From contig CAUYUJ010003949.1 in the NCBI GenBank assembly GCA_963575745.1, forward strand, positions 1 through 64,000: DNA of 64,000 nt, read 5' to 3'. This document shows, one piece after another, positions 26,385-38,254 of this stretch. The stretch comes from Prorocentrum cordatum. Taxonomy: Eukaryota; Sar; Dinophyceae; Prorocentrales; Prorocentraceae. The notes under the pieces are model-generated. The model worked only from the letters and a program-made list of their open reading frames with translations. It was not told where the DNA came from and did not search any database. The position numbers and the translations under genes are program-made. Numbering within the stretch: the first letter of the stretch is position 1; the number at the start of each line of letters is the position of its first letter.

Positions 26385-26615
26385 GGATGCATCTCGGGGC
26401 CTTGCTGGGGATAGGTTTAAGGCCCTTCGGGGGGGGGGCTTTTTGTGCTCTCTCATGCGGCACGAACACTCGCGGCAGCCTTTCGAGCCCTCTTGGGTCC
26501 ATGTTGGGGGGACTACGGTCAATCAGCCTTCAATGTCGTGGCCCGAAACAATTCCTGGAGCTCTTTTGGGGCGCTCTTGGTGCGCTCTTGGGGGCCGTTT
26601 GAGCCGTCTTGGAGC
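26385..26615 (+). repeat. CTTGGGG-type dispersed repeat
   Basis: Degenerate GCCCTCTTGGGTCC and GCGCTCTTGGGG units. No gene is seen between here and the TATG microsatellite; 26750-26875 has repeated GTGGTGCAAGCTGTG words that also occur at 29000-29045. Confidence 0.65.
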
Positions 26616-26895
26616 CGATGTTGGGCGATGTGAGATCGCACGTAGGCCTCATAATCGAATCGGAAGCGAAAAGGCGCGAAGGCAACAACCATTTAGTGTT
26701 TGCTTGCGATCTGGATGTGAAAGCAAATCTGGTGGAACTGTGTAGTGCAGTGCATGTGGTGCAAGCTGCGTGGTGGAAGCTTGTGTTGTGCAAGCTATAC
26801 ATCACAAGCCGTTTTGTGTAAGCTGTGTGAGGTAACCTATGCGGATAAGTTGCGTGGTGCAATCGATGTGGTGCAACAGTATATGAGGCGCTTAA

Positions 26896-27655
26896 TCAAT
26901 GTATGTATGTAGATATGCATGCATGCATGTATGTATGTATGGATGTATATTGTGTGTATGTATGTATGCATGCATACATGCATACATGCATACATGTATG
27001 TATGTATGTATGTATGTATGTATGTATGTATGTATGCCTGTATGTATGTATGTATGTATGTATGTATGGATGTGTGTGTATGTATGTGTGTATGTACGTA
27101 TATATGCGTGTGTGTATATGTATGTGTGTATGTATGTATGTGTGTATGTGTGTATGTATGTGTGTATGTATGGATGTATGCGTGTGTGTATATGTATGTG
27201 TGTATGTATGTATGGATGCATGCATGTATGTAAGCAGGTGTGTATGCATGTATGTATGTACGTATGTATATACGTATGTATGTATGCATGCATGCATGTA
27301 TGTATGCATGCATGTATGTATGTATGTATGTGTGTCTGTGTGTATGTATGTATGCATGCGTGTATGAATGTATGTATGTATGTATGTATGTAGGTGTGTA
27401 TTTGTGTATGTATGCATCCATGTATGTATACATGTATGTGTGTATGCGTGTATATATGTACATATGTATGTACGCCTGTACGTATGTACATGTGCATGTA
27501 GGTATGTATGTATGCATATATGCAGGTGTGTTTGCATGTTGTATGTATGTATGTATATATGCATGCATGCATGTATGGATGTATATATGTATGGTATGTT
27601 CATGTATGTGTTTTTATATATATATATATATACACATGTGTGTATGTAATAGTCC
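26896..27655. repeat. (TATG)n/(TGTA)n microsatellite, about 760 bp
   Basis: Almost uninterrupted ATGT/GTGT/ATGC words, ending in a TA run at 27616-27632. Minus-strand open frames of 226-331 codons of Tyr-Ile-His-Thr and Met-Tyr-Val-Cys repeats come from it and are not genes. Confidence 0.98.
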
Positions 27656-27704
27656 GGGGCGTCCTCCACCTCGATCACATTTGGGTTACGCTCCTGGCGC
27701 CACG

Positions 27705-28310
27705 CTTCCCGGCCTCCCGGGGAGCCCCCCAAATGCCCAAAGGCAGCCCAAAACGACCCCAAGAAACGCCCAGAACGTGAAATGACGTCCGAAGACGCTC
27801 CCAAGCAACCCAGGATAGCTTTCGGGCGGCTCTCCAGGCTCCCAGGAGGCCTCCAAAAGACTTCACGAGCGCCCAGAGAACCTAAACTCATTGATTTCCA
27901 TTGTTTTTGTCCATTTCATGCTCCTAACGCTCCAAGACGGCCGAAGAGGCCCCCCAAACCGCCCCAAGACCGCCCAAGAGGCCCCCAAGACGGCCCCAAG
28001 ACTGCCGAAGAGGCGCCCAGGACAGCTCCAGACCACCCCAGAACAGGCCCAAGACGAGCCCAAGAGCGGGAGCAGGAGGCCTCCAGAGACCTCCGAGAGG
28101 ACTCCAGGACCCGCCAGAGGCCTCCAACACAGCCCAGACCTTTGAGAGGCTCCCAAAAGCCCCGACGAGGCACCCAAAACAGCCCAAGAGAGCTTCGAGA
28201 GCCGTCCCGAGAGAGCCCGATGAGGGTCAAATCGTTGATTCCCCGTGGTTTTTGTCAGCTTGTTTAGCCTTCTCACGTTTTCCCGCGTCCAACGCTCCAA
28301 GACCGAGGAA
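27705..28310 (-). repeat. CTTGGGG-type dispersed repeat, inverted, with cores
   Basis: CCCCAAGACGGCC-type units, the reverse complement of the family at 7780. Cores with GACAAAAACA and AT-rich sequence lie at about 27870-27935 and 28235-28310, each next to AACGCTCCAAGAC. Confidence 0.75.
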
Positions 28311-28925
28311 TTTGATTAAAAAAAGGGAATTCCAGATATTCCCTTTTCTTCAAGTTGGGACTCTTACTCCTTGTCCTCTCCCTCGAGCCCCATCAAGACT
28401 TCGGAGTCACAGGCAAAGATGTTTCGGGAATATTGTTGAACTCTCTGACGCTGTCGTGGCACTCTCTTGGAACGTCTTCGCGTCCTATTGGTCCCCCATG
28501 AAGAAAATCGTAGAAATCGAGATCCCATGATCCCATGATTTGAACAATTCAAATTCCTTGTATTTTACAGGAAGATCCCGAGAGGCATCCCACTGGACCG
28601 TGGCTTGTATCCAGACAATTTCTAACCCACAGCCCAGGCACGGCAACTTGAAAAACATGGAAATCCCACATTTTTTGTTCAAGTTCGCCCCTGTCTATTC
28701 TTGCCAGATAGACAACAATTATGGCCCCCCTCAGCTCCTAGAAAGGAAGCCAGGAAGCTTTTGATTACCTAACGGAAATTAATGATTTCCGCGTTTCCGC
28801 AGTTCCCCTCATACGGTACCGAGGCTTGCGCAGGGCCTCCAAGAGAGTCCTTGGATGCAATAAACGACACGAATCACATTCCATGATTTCGCCCATCAAG
28901 CCTAGTTAGAATTGGAGCACGCCCG
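28311..28925. other. No gene recognised
   Basis: Mixed-composition DNA, less GC-rich than its surroundings, with short open frames only. No repeat, RNA gene or known domain was recognised. Confidence 0.6.
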
Positions 28926-28944
28926 AAGCGCGCGCGATGGTTCT

Positions 28945-29002
28945 AGTATACATGTATATATGCATATGTATATATACATATGTATATATATATACATATA
29001 TA
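28945..29002. repeat. (TA)n/(CATATG)n microsatellite
   Basis: TATATATACATATG-type alternation of about 58 bp. Confidence 0.9.
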
Positions 29003-29044
29003 GGGGCAAGCTCTGTGGTGGAAGCTGTGTTGTGCAAGGTACGC

Positions 29045-29480
29045 GGTGCAGCCAGCGTGCGAGGCGCCCAAGAGGTACTCCACGAAACGCCCACCGGCGG
29101 CCACGTGCAGCCACCCAGCGAACGCCCAGGACACCCACGCGCGGCCACCTGGGCTCGAAAGTCTGGAAGGCCAGCCAGCGCACGGCGCACCCACGGAGCG
29201 CCCAAGGGGGGGGGCCACGGGCGACCGCCATGCGCAAGCCCGGAGCACACGAGGCGCCCACGAGGCGCCCATGAGGCGGCCACGGGCGGCGACGGGGCGA
29301 ACAGCGGGAGCCCCAGCCAGCACCGCGAGGCGGCCACGGGGCGCCAGCCAACGCACGAGGACCCCACGAGGCGACCACGGGCGGCATTGGGGCGAGGGCC
29401 CAGCACTCCCAGCCAACGCGCGAGGCGGCCACGACGCGCGCCCACGTGCGGCCACGAGCGGCGGCGGGGTCCCAATCCAA
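29045..29480. repeat. GGCGCCCACGAGGCG-type low-complexity repeat
   Basis: Degenerate units of GGCGGCCACG(G/A)GGCGCCCA. Long open frames on both strands are repeat artefacts. The following 29480-29820 has no recognisable gene. Confidence 0.7.
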
Positions 29481-29824
29481 AAAAACCCCAGCCAATCGTC
29501 CAGCTGCCTTGAGCAGGGCCGAGGGTCAGAGAGCGCCTGCCTCTGCAGGACCACCAAGAAGAGGGAGTCAAGGTGGGCAAACGTCTTCTCGCTGGTTAAG
29601 CCAGCGAGTATGTGCAAAGCGCAACCGTTCGCCCATGTCCAAAGTTTTGGCTTGACGCTGGGCGCGGTGCAACAGTTCAGCTTGACCGAACAGGTTGGTT
29701 GCGCCCCTTGACTTCCGTTTGGATTGCTCTGCAGACCTGACCCCCCAGCCCTACTCAACAGCTGCCTCCGACCGTTCAGCCACCGTGCCAGCGCAGCATT
29801 CTGGGTGGCACCTACTCGAGAAGG

Positions 29825-30545
29825 CAAGGGGGCCCTCCGAAGGCCTCTTGGGGCAGAAGCCTCGAATTCCGGGTTCGTGGCCGTCTTGAGGCCCTCTTGA
29901 GTAGCCGTGGGCGCCTCTTGGGCGGTCTTGCAGACTTCTAGGGCTGTCTTGGAGCTCTCTTGGGGGCCTGGGCCGTCTTGGAGCGTCGGAAGCTCGGCAA
30001 GGCGAGAACCCTCATATATCAAAACCTTAGATAACAAGTCTGTTGTTTTTGACTCGGGGCCCTCTCGGGGGCATCTTTTGCTGGGGAAGCGCAAGACTCG
30101 GGTGCGCCAGAACTCGGGTTTGCCTACGCTTTCTGACGAGCGAGTCCTGGGTTTTGACGGCTCGGTTTTTGTGGGATGTGTGCAGCGGGAGTTCGCGCCA
30201 AATTTCAGACTGGGTCTCGTCATTTTCATGATGGCCCTGTCAGGCCAACCCGAGTCCCCCGATCTTGGGGCAGTCCTGGTGGCCTTTTGGGTCGTCTTGG
30301 GTCGTCGGAAGCTCGAAAAGGCGACAACCCGAAAAACATGGAAACAGAAAAGGCCAGTCATTGATTTTTGCCTCTCGAGGCCCTCTTGGTAAGGCTCTTG
30401 GGGCTCTCGTTGGACGACTTGACGGCCTCGTGGGCCGTCTTGAAGCCATCTTGGGCCGTCTTGGAGCGCTCTGTGGCCATCTTGGCGGCCTTGGTGGACT
30501 GCTGTGGCTATCTCGGAAGCCATCTTGGGCATCTTGAACGCCTTG
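29825..30545 (+). repeat. CTTGGGG-type dispersed repeats, two copies with cores
   Basis: Two successive copies: units at 29825-29985 with a core at 29985-30060 (GTCGGAAGCTCGGCAAGGCG), then units at 30240-30300 with a core at 30300-30380 (GTCGGAAGCTCGAAAAGGCG) and more units to 30545. The second core is the closest relative of the retrotransposon's insertion site. Confidence 0.75.
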
Positions 30546-31384
30546 TAGAACGCCAGGGGGGTGTGAGGCAACCCAGGGAGCCTCGGGGAGAGAGGGCGGT
30601 GCATGCAATGAAGCGAGTCCCGAGGGAATGGGGGGGGGCCTCAGAAAATTGCAAAAGCCCGACCAGACAGACCTTGGCATTCTCTACGCCTCAACGTGCG
30701 CAAGGCATGGTGGCTGACTTAGAAGCCTAGTAAGAATGCTTCAGTGCAAGCACAAGGCTGGTGGGATTAGGCGAAACGGGGAGTACGAATGCGCACGACG
30801 TGGACCGGAGAGCGGTGGCGGTGCTGGGATTAAATGTAGCGCGGCAATGGCGCGTGTCTTCATGTGCCCGATTAGCTTTTATGTGAGGTGGAAGCTTCGC
30901 TTTTCGTACTCATGCCTTCCTTGACTTGCTTTTATGCTGGACAATCGGGAGGTGAGCGAGCTTCCGATCGCCACGTACTAGCCGTGAAGCTTGCGCCCGC
31001 CACGTCCTCTGCTCCAGTCTCCCCCGGCTCGTTATCGCTAAATAGCGTCTGCTCAGAATTCCTCAGGCATGAGCATGACTATTTGACAATAGGGCTGCAA
31101 GCAGCAGCAGCAGCAGGAACACTACATGATCATAGCGAAGGTGGATTGCTGTTCTCTATGGTGGTTATGAGTGCTGCGAGGTAGGAATCGATCGCGAGAT
31201 CAACATTATTGTCACAATATCGTTATCTCTCCCTTCTTGGCGTGGCACCCGCTCGTCGTCTCCATGTTGGAAGGTGACGCTGTTGGGTGCCAAGTGCGGG
31301 AGATGAAGGGACGAATTGTCTTGGCGTTGACGGTTCCTCGCTTCCCACCCGCGCTCAGGGCGCAGGCATTCTTCTGGGGCCTGG
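30546..31384. other. No gene recognised
   Basis: Mixed-composition sequence with only short frames. A CAG run lies at about 31095-31110. Nothing identifiable. Confidence 0.6.
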
Positions 31385-31570
31385 CCGCTATTCGGCGGCG
31401 CGCCCACGGGGGCGGGCCTTCTCCGAATGCTCAGAAGGCATCCGAAGGCCTGGCCCTCTGATAAGCTTCCTGAGCCTTCTCCGAAGACGCAGACGGCTTC
31501 TCAGAAGGCCAGAGGGTTTCTGAGAAGCCCCGCTGCCTTCTGAGGAGGCGCGCCCCCTCCCACTTCCCCC
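31385..31570 (+). repeat. GCCTTCTCCGAAG-type repeat, copy 1
   Basis: Words such as TGAGCCTTCTCCGAAG, GACGGCTTCTCAG and TGAGAAGCCCCGC recur in the same order at 38295-38400. The internal words are themselves inverted (CTTCTCAGAAGG), so the block can fold. Confidence 0.75.
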
Positions 31571-31856
31571 TGGGCGCGCCTCCAAGCTATAGCTGCTCCC
31601 TGCTCGCTCCGACCGGCAGCGCTCTGGACCACCTGTGCAGTTGGCGAGGATGTGTCCGTGCCTCGCCAATGAAGCGGAGCTTTCGATTATCGCACGGAAA
31701 AAGCGCTCCTCGCGCGCGCGCGTTCTCGCCCTGGTCGAGGGAGCCGAACTGGAGACGCCACTAGCAGGGGAGATACCCCGGCAGCAGCTCCAGTCGAAGC
31801 TGAATAGGGTTCGCCGGCAATATGTTTTGCCACGAACGTTGTTCACATGATGGCGA

Positions 31857-31891
<35 letters not shown>

Positions 31892-31972
31892 TTCGTCGTC
31901 GTCGTCTTCGTCGTCGTCGTCGTCTTCGTCGTGGTCGTCTTCGTCGTCGTCTTGTCGTCGTCGTCTGCCGCC
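31857..31972. repeat. (CGT)n microsatellite
   Basis: About 115 bp of CGTCGT with CTT interruptions. Poly-Val/Arg/Asp frames are artefacts. 31972-32460 contains GGAGGT repeats (32255-32300) and no recognisable gene. Confidence 0.96.
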
Positions 31973-32465
31973 GTCGAGAGGCGTCGGCAATCAGGGCGCC
32001 GTCCTCGGAGAGGAACCCTGGCTGTGGGCACGCGCGAGGGCGTGGAGGATCTCCCGGCGGGGTGTAAGCGGGGTGAGGCCGATAGGCAGGACAGGGCAGG
32101 ACGGCGGCCCGTAGGCAGGCGGCGCTTGTCCTCCTCCTCGGCAGTTCGTGGGGCCGGAAAATTGGTCAGTGCGGCGCGAAGCATATTTAGGGTGACGCTT
32201 GGCGACGGTGACCAGCAAGGAACCGAATGGACAGTACTGGCGCCCGGCAAGGAGGAGGAGTAGGTGGAGGAGGTGGAGGAGGTGGAGGAGGAGGGGGAGG
32301 CGGGCGAAGGCGAGGCGAGCCCGTTGGGCTTGCTGTCGGTGAGGCCGAGAAAGATTCCCTGGACCTCAACGTAGCTGTCGGAAGACTCGAGGCGGCTGGC
32401 TTTCACCGTTTTCATCGGCCTCCAGGGGCCCTCACCGGGCCCCGGCCGTCAGACAGCGCCTGAGG

Positions 32466-32948
32466 ATGACATGCCGGCCCAGGGGAGGGGTCGGTGGATA
32501 TGGGCATCTACTCGGGCAACTCCCCAGGCCAGTTTTGACAGGGTGTCTCTGCCTCGCTCTGTCTCTGTGCCTCTGCATCGGTCTTCTCGTCGCAGAGGTC
32601 GAGCCCCCCTGGCCTCTCCAGGGATGCGTTCGGGCGTTCGGGCAAGAACTCGGAGGGGCATCCAGTCGCGGCGACGAGAAGCCTCCCAGAAGCACCCACA
32701 AGGGTGAAACGCCTGCAGAACCCCCATTAGGAGCCTCGATCCCCAAACAAGGAAGACCTCCCAGAGTAGAGGCGGCGAGGCGAAGGGGTCTGCTTTGGAT
32801 GGGCACCAGCAAGGCTAGCCAGGAGGGGAAACGGGTCCATTTCGGCATCCGATGCCCATCTGGAGAAGGCGGCCCAGACGGGACAGGGAACGACACTTGT
32901 GTACAACAAACATTGCCTCTTTTCCCCTTGAACGGCTTGAGGCAATGA
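32466..32948 (+). CDS. Doubtful open frame with N-terminal hydrophobic segment
   Basis: A 160-codon frame starts at ATG and has a hydrophobic stretch at about residues 24-43 (TGCLCLALSLCLCIGLLVAEV) that could be a signal anchor. The opposite strand is open over the same interval, which is common in this GC-rich DNA. No domain or relative is recognised. It is listed because the interval is not repetitive; it may not be a gene. Confidence 0.2.
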   Translation: MTCRPRGGVGGYGHLLGQLPRPVLTGCLCLALSLCLCIGLLVAEVEPPWPLQGCVRAFGQELGGASSRGDEKPPRSTHKGETPAEPPLGASIPKQGRPPRVEAARRRGLLWMGTSKASQEGKRVHFGIRCPSGEGGPDGTGNDTCVQQTLPLFPLNGLRQ

Positions 32949-33293
32949 TGCCCCACCTCAGCCTCCCAGCCAGCTCCAACTTCCAGAGCATCCTCTCGTG
33001 TAGTTCCCCGTACGATCGACCTGGATAAGGAAAGATTGGGTACGAGGACCGACAGTAGCTCCTGTTCATTTCGAACAGGGGTCGCCGTGGACTCTGCCCA
33101 GTGGAGTCAGACGGTCGCCTGCCCAACAGCGGCTGCTGCCGCTTTTGGACACCATTTGATTCTGGGCATCGTGCCGATTTTTTCCGTGCCCATTTTGGGC
33201 GTCCAACATGACGTCCCGCAGCTAGATGTCTCTCTCTCTCTATATATATATCTATAGATTCCTCTCTTTCTCTCGCTACGGGGCCAAACAATA

Positions 33294-33640
33294 TACACCA
33301 CCACCACCACCTCCCTAACCCCATCCCTCTCCCAGGAAGAAGGAGGAGAGGAGAAGGGTAGAGGAGGGAGGGGGAATGGAGGTGGTGGTGTTGCGTTGCA
33401 TCTTCGGGGGACCTCGCCTGTCCCCCAAATTGGTGTCTTTTCTTTGCCCGTCGCGGGCTCGATACGGACTCGACGCGGATCTGACGAGGTCGGCATTGGT
33501 TCGGCACGGATTCGACGTGGATAGGGCCGCGACGAGACAGACGAGGTTCCCCTGATGATGCAACGTTGATGCAACATAAGAGAAGGGTCGAAGTGGGAGG
33601 GGGAAGGGAGGTGGTGGTGGTGGTGGTGGTGTACGTTCTT
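33294..33640. repeat. CCACCA / GGTGGT microsatellites flanking unique DNA
   Basis: (CCA)n at 33298-33316 and GGT-rich runs at 33378-33392 and 33609-33632. Short frames on both strands; no gene identified. Confidence 0.7.
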
Positions 33641-34785
33641 GGGTCACGCACTCGCGCCCTTCGCACCGCGAGCGGCGCCGGCCGCGCGCCCCGCCTCGGG
33701 CCAGGCGCCGCACCGCCGTGTCCGCGGCCGAGGCCTCGCGAGCGGGGGAGCCTTCGCCGCCAGTCTCGTGCCGAGCAGTGCTCTGGTGATTGTTTTCTTT
33801 TTCATTGTTTTGCCGATCGGCGCGGGCCCTCGCCCCCCCCCCATGGAGTAGATCTTGGCTGTTTGGGACCCCTGTTTCACGCAGGTGTAGTCTCCCCCCA
33901 TAGGACGCACTGCAGAGGTCCTGAGCCAGACCCCCAATGTCGAAACGCCGAATGAGAACACGTCTACCTGTGGTCGGCGGCCTCCTGTATCCAGGCAGCG
34001 GTAGGGCCACGCTGGGGCGCCACGAAGCAAACGAGGGCGCGGGCAGGGACGACAGGGGGAGACGTGGGAGAGGACGAGGGGACGACGGGCAGAGACCGGG
34101 GGAAGACCGAAGGGGGGGGAAGACCGAAGGGGAAGCCGAAAGGCAGAGACAGGACGAGAGACGGGGGGGAGCACCGAGGGGACGAGAGTCAGAGACAGGG
34201 GGGAGGGGAAGCGCTCGGCGGGAGGGCCCTCGGATCGAGGAGCTCCTCGGGAGGCGCTGGGAAGGTCGTGCACGATACAGTCAACCCGCAACGTAAGGAC
34301 GAGCAACTCTCCAAGAAGGAGCCCTGGGGAGAGCGAGATTCCACCCGTCCCCCTGCCTCTTCCTCCTCCTCCTCCTCCTCATCTCGATTTAGTACTTCTT
34401 CTTCTTCTTCTTCTAAGCCGCTGCAGACGTGAACATTTCTTAGACCCCCTCGCCGCACTTTGCTTTCGGGTATGAGAACCGATACAGTCAACCCGCATGA
34501 GTCGGTCTCCGAGGTTATCCTTGCATCCCTCCTTGGCCGCTTTCGCTGGCCGCGCCCCGCTCGCAAAGTGTCGACATGGTCTCCCAGGGCCCTTGCATCC
34601 GTACCGCACGTCCTTGCTGTACTACTGGTTGACTGTGGAGCAACTTGGGGGAGCGCACCAGGATACGAAAAGGGTGCACGTCCTGTGCCAAGCTGTCCAC
34701 CAGACGGAGGGCACGTCAGGGGCAACGCTATGGGAGGAGAGGCGCAGGGCCTTTCGGATGTCTTCGTCGGGCTTTACCTCTGGTT
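33641..34785. other. No gene recognised
   Basis: It contains GGGGGAAGACCGAAG-type purine repeats (34070-34230), the word CGATACAGTCAACCCGCA twice (34273 and 34480), and CCT/TCT runs (34360-34415). Overlapping open frames on both strands show no recognisable protein. Confidence 0.55.
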
Positions 34786-34794
34786 TTCTTGTGT

Positions 34795-34925
34795 TTGCGT
34801 ATGTTCCTGGGGGTTTTCCTGCTTCGGGGTGCGTTCCAGCAGCTGCGCCTCGCCGAGAGGCGTCGGGGGGGGCCAAGATCGCCAAGATCGGCTGCCAGGC
34901 ACCCGAGTTATGACCTAAAAGCCAG
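34795..34925 (+). repeat. Dispersed repeat with TTCCAGCAGCTGCGCCTCGCC, copy 1
   Basis: TGGGGGTTTTCCTGC, then GTGCGTTCCAGCAGCTGCGC, then CCCGAGTTATG and AAAAGCCA. The same words in the same order lie at 37985-38105. One frame reads FPASGCVPAAAPRR here and FPATGCVPAAAPRR in the other copy. Confidence 0.8.
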
Positions 34926-35925
34926 ACGACGGGGCTCACGGGGGGGGGGTATTCGCTGAGGGGGGAGCCATAGACCCCCGATCGCCCATTCATTGCCGAC
35001 GGGGGCCGATAGCCCCACCCGCCCAGGACCACGCGGATTCGCAATCGGGGGCATATCGCCGATCTACCGGCAATGTATCGCCTATTCCATCTCGATGTTT
35101 CACCCCATGAGCTCCCTAGCGCTGCCCCCGAAAGTCACACTGGCACAACCCTTCGAAGCTCCGCGCGAACCTCCGGAAGTTTTGTGCTCATCTGGGGGAG
35201 TTGTTTAACAATTCGCAGCGATCGCGGGTGTTATGGGAGGGGCTGGGGGGGGGGACATGACGCAGCGCCCCCCCCCAGCCGTGGGTCCGGCACCAGGACT
35301 CTGGTGCCAGGGACGCATTGCGGCATTGCCAGGGACGCGTTGGGAAGGGGGAAGCGTTACGCTACAAGCGGGGGGGGGGGGACACAGCCTTCTAATCGAG
35401 CCCCGACAAGATTCAGGAGGGGCAAACACACAGCCACAATTTATCGTCGATCCCCAGGAAAGTATGGGAAAATATTGGAAGTGGGGGGACGACGAAAATC
35501 AAAATATGGGAAATAAATCGAATCCTGGATTTGTGTCTTTTTATTCGATCCGAGGGATCTGCCGTTCAAGATCCTGGATCTTTGGTGGATTTTGTTCGGA
35601 TATCCGAGCGTCATGCCGATACATTCGTTCGGGGTAGGATGCGCTTCCCAGGGCCTAGAACGGCGGACCCCTCGGATCCGACATCTTTGTTGGGGACCGA
35701 TCGAAGAAGCCTTCTTGTAGGCTCCCCGGCTCTTCCAAGACAGCCGCCGCCTTCTTAAAAGTTTCCCCGCTTGCGTAGAAGCCGACCCCTCCCCTCGCGC
35801 TCACCCTCTGCGCGCCGCCAAGCGGGTAGGCGGGGGCTAATGGTTCGCGCAGGTGGGGGGGGCGCTTGGCGGCGAAGCGCGTGGGGGAACTTGTCGAATA
35901 GGCTTGGAGTGAACATCGACCTGTC
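34926..35925. other. No gene recognised
   Basis: Non-repetitive, GC-rich DNA with poly-G runs (35238-35262, 35369-35380). Short open frames on both strands; nothing identified. Confidence 0.55.
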
Positions 35926-35965
35926 GCCGCCAGTCCACGCCGAACTGGCCGCCAGAGTGAGAGCA

Positions 35966-35996
35966 CGGAGGAGAGAGAGAGAGAGAGAGAGAGCGC
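35966..35996. repeat. (GA)n microsatellite
   Basis: GAGAGA run of about 28 bp. Confidence 0.95.
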
Positions 35997-36177
35997 TCGG
36001 CATGACCTGGTGTAGCTTGGTCTTGTAGCGAGGGCGCGGGCCAGCTTTCGGCTTCCTTCTGGTCGTTTCGTATCGCGTCGACGCGACGGCGTCCCCAGCG
36101 CGAGCGTTCAAGGTTGTGAACGCCGCCATAGGCCCAGAACCAGCCAATATGGAACGATCTGGCGATGCAACAGCCGC

Positions 36178-36372
36178 CGGTCATTCAAGGCTGACCGATC
36201 CACGCAGTGTCAGAAACCAGCGGCAGGGCCGTCACGAAACGGACCTCCCGTACTTTGGGCGGCGCAGAAAAGTCGCCGATCATTCAAGGCGGAACGACCC
36301 ACGTGGTGCCAGAAGCCAGCGCCGGGGCCGTCACGACGCGAACTTGCCGTACTTTCTGGGCGGCGCGCAGAC
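36178..36372 (+). repeat. 99-bp tandem duplication
   Basis: TCATTCAAGGC(T/G)GA...CCACG(C/T)(A/G)GT at 36180 recurs at 36279, followed in both by CCGTCACGA and CCGTACTTT. The two copies differ at about one base in seven. 36373-37129 after it holds GACCGATTTT-type words and no gene. Confidence 0.85.
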
Positions 36373-37129
36373 AGGCGTCCGAGGAGGACTGCAACGCCCA
36401 TACGCCTCTCTCCTCCACCTCCCCTCCCCTTCTCTGCAGCAGGGAGGAAAATCAATCAGAGGAGGAGGGGGCAGGGAGGAGGGGGGAGGTGGAGCTCGGA
36501 GTCGGCTGGTGGTCTGAGGTGGCCCAGCACCGGTTCCAGCCAGCAGGAAGCGCGGCCAGGTTCGAGGTTCTGGGCTCTGAAGGTTGTTCGCCATTTTTGG
36601 TTTCTGGCGGCCGTCTTCGGACCCTGGGACCGACAACAACAGACCTGGGGTGAAAAATCGCGCCAGGGGTCCAGGGACCGATTTTGAGCGGATTGGGTTG
36701 CACGGTGAAGCTTTCAACCCCGCCTCCTGACCGATTTTCTGGGGTCCCCAACCAGTTCAGACCCCCAGGCCGCCTCCAACCTGTGTGCAGACCCTGAGAC
36801 CTGATGTTGCGAAACCCTTGCACCGTCGCAGGAAATCACGACCAGAGTCCTGGGCCTTGTCTGTTCGCGATAATTTTTTAGCCGGATCGATCTGTGATGG
36901 CCTGGGGGCCCGAAAGCGGGCGACAACGCCCGGCGCGTTCCGAAGGTGGGTCGGCCCACGCGTTGCAGCCTTGCCAGCGCGCGAGCTCCTTGGGAGCCCT
37001 CGTGAGGCCCGAGCACGCGCGCGCGTGGGCTTTGCTGCGCCGCGGGCGCCTCGTGAGGCCTGCTGGGGCGCCTGTCCTTCGCCGCCGAGCACGGCCCCAC
37101 CGATGCGCTGCGAGGGGGAAAAGGTACGG

Positions 37130-37258
37130 CTCGAGTAGGGAGTCGACTACAGAATTGATTTACCCCAGATTTTTTCCCGTCGGATCTTTCTTAAACCAAC
37201 GACAACTACGTATTCTCCGTAGGTTCGACGAACATTCTGTAGTCGATGTCCTATTCGA
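37130..37258. mobile_element. MITE-like inverted repeat, 129 bp
   Basis: 26-bp terminal inverted repeats: the left end (37130-37155) contains TCGACTACAGAAT, and the right end (37234-37258) has its exact reverse complement ATTCTGTAGTCGA. The outer halves match with five differences. The interior has no coding capacity. A target duplication is not clear. Confidence 0.55.
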
Positions 37259-37328
37259 ACGGTAGGTTCTGGACCTTCCGCTTTAACCTTCCGCCCCTTT
37301 TCGTCGAAGAAGGGAAAGCCTCATCAAC

Positions 37329-37460
37329 ATAAACTTGGCGCTCCGCGCAGATTTCCTGGATCCGCGCTGGCCCCCGGTGCCGCCCCTGGCTGGCTCCGCG
37401 CGCCAGGGAGGCGGGTCCGGCGCAGATCCAAGAACTCCGCGCGGAGCGCCAACAGTTTAT
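37329..37460. mobile_element. MITE-like inverted repeat, 132 bp
   Basis: ATAAAC-TTGGCGCTCCGCGC at 37329-37348 is mirrored by GCGCGGAGCGCCAA-CA-GTTTAT at 37439-37460: 20 bp of inverted repeat with one 2-base insertion. It lies 70 bp from the preceding inverted repeat. The interior is non-coding. Confidence 0.55.
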
Positions 37461-37984
37461 GGCGTTTTTTTTCATTTTCGATCAGATCTACACTTTTTAT
37501 GGGAAAACATCCTGGGGAGGCTTGTCCAAGGGGGGTTGTCCAGGGGGGGGGGGTCCAGATCCTTGTGGGGTTGTGCAATCGGTTGTCCGGGCCGCGTTGT
37601 CTTGTCGGCACGTGCAATATACTGTCTATACGCACCATCAAAGCATGGCACAACCAAGAACCAGGGGAAGCCCAGCTGGGAATGTCGTCTTGAATTGCGT
37701 ACAAAGGTTTCTCCGTGAGTTTCGATGAGTACCTCCGCACCTTCCGCGGAGGTCGGAAGGCAGGGCAGGTGGAGGTGGAGGGCTTTTGGTTTTCGGGCGT
37801 TTTCGTCGGTTTTTGTCTGCGGCATGTTGCGAACCCTGCCCCTGCGGGTCCAATCGACGCTGGGGTATCGGACAACCCCACGCAGGGGTTCGCGTCGCTG
37901 CAGACATCCACCGGGATTCTGAACCCGAGCCGGTTTTTCAGTCATCTGTGACTTGCAGCGGTAGGGCTTACACTTGGTTGCCTT
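37461..37984. other. No gene recognised
   Basis: It contains a G-run (37540-37551) and overlapping short frames on both strands. Nothing identified. Confidence 0.55.
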
Positions 37985-38110
37985 TCTTGGGGGTTTTCCC
38001 TGCCACTGGATGCGTTCCAGCAGCTGCGCCTCGCCGACAGCGCTCCGTGAGTCCCCTGATCGCCCCGAACGGGGGCCAGAGATCCGAGTTATGTCTTGAA
38101 AGCCAAATTT
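37985..38110 (+). repeat. Dispersed repeat with TTCCAGCAGCTGCGCCTCGCC, copy 2
   Basis: Second member of the pair described at 34795; includes CCGAGTTATGTCTTGAAAGCCA. Confidence 0.8.
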
Positions 38111-38254
38111 CCGAAGACGTCTCGGGCGACGGAGGCCAGGGCCTCAAGACGGTGTGGTGACGGAACGTGCGGTGAAGCTCTTTGGGGATCTCGAGTTCAC
38201 ACCACGGTCTCTTACCGCACCGTTTCGGGACCTTGGAGGGGAAGGCAGAGGCCA

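Noticed and set aside
26837-27891. 331-codon minus-strand frame of Tyr-Ile-His-Thr repeats
   Set aside because: TATG microsatellite.
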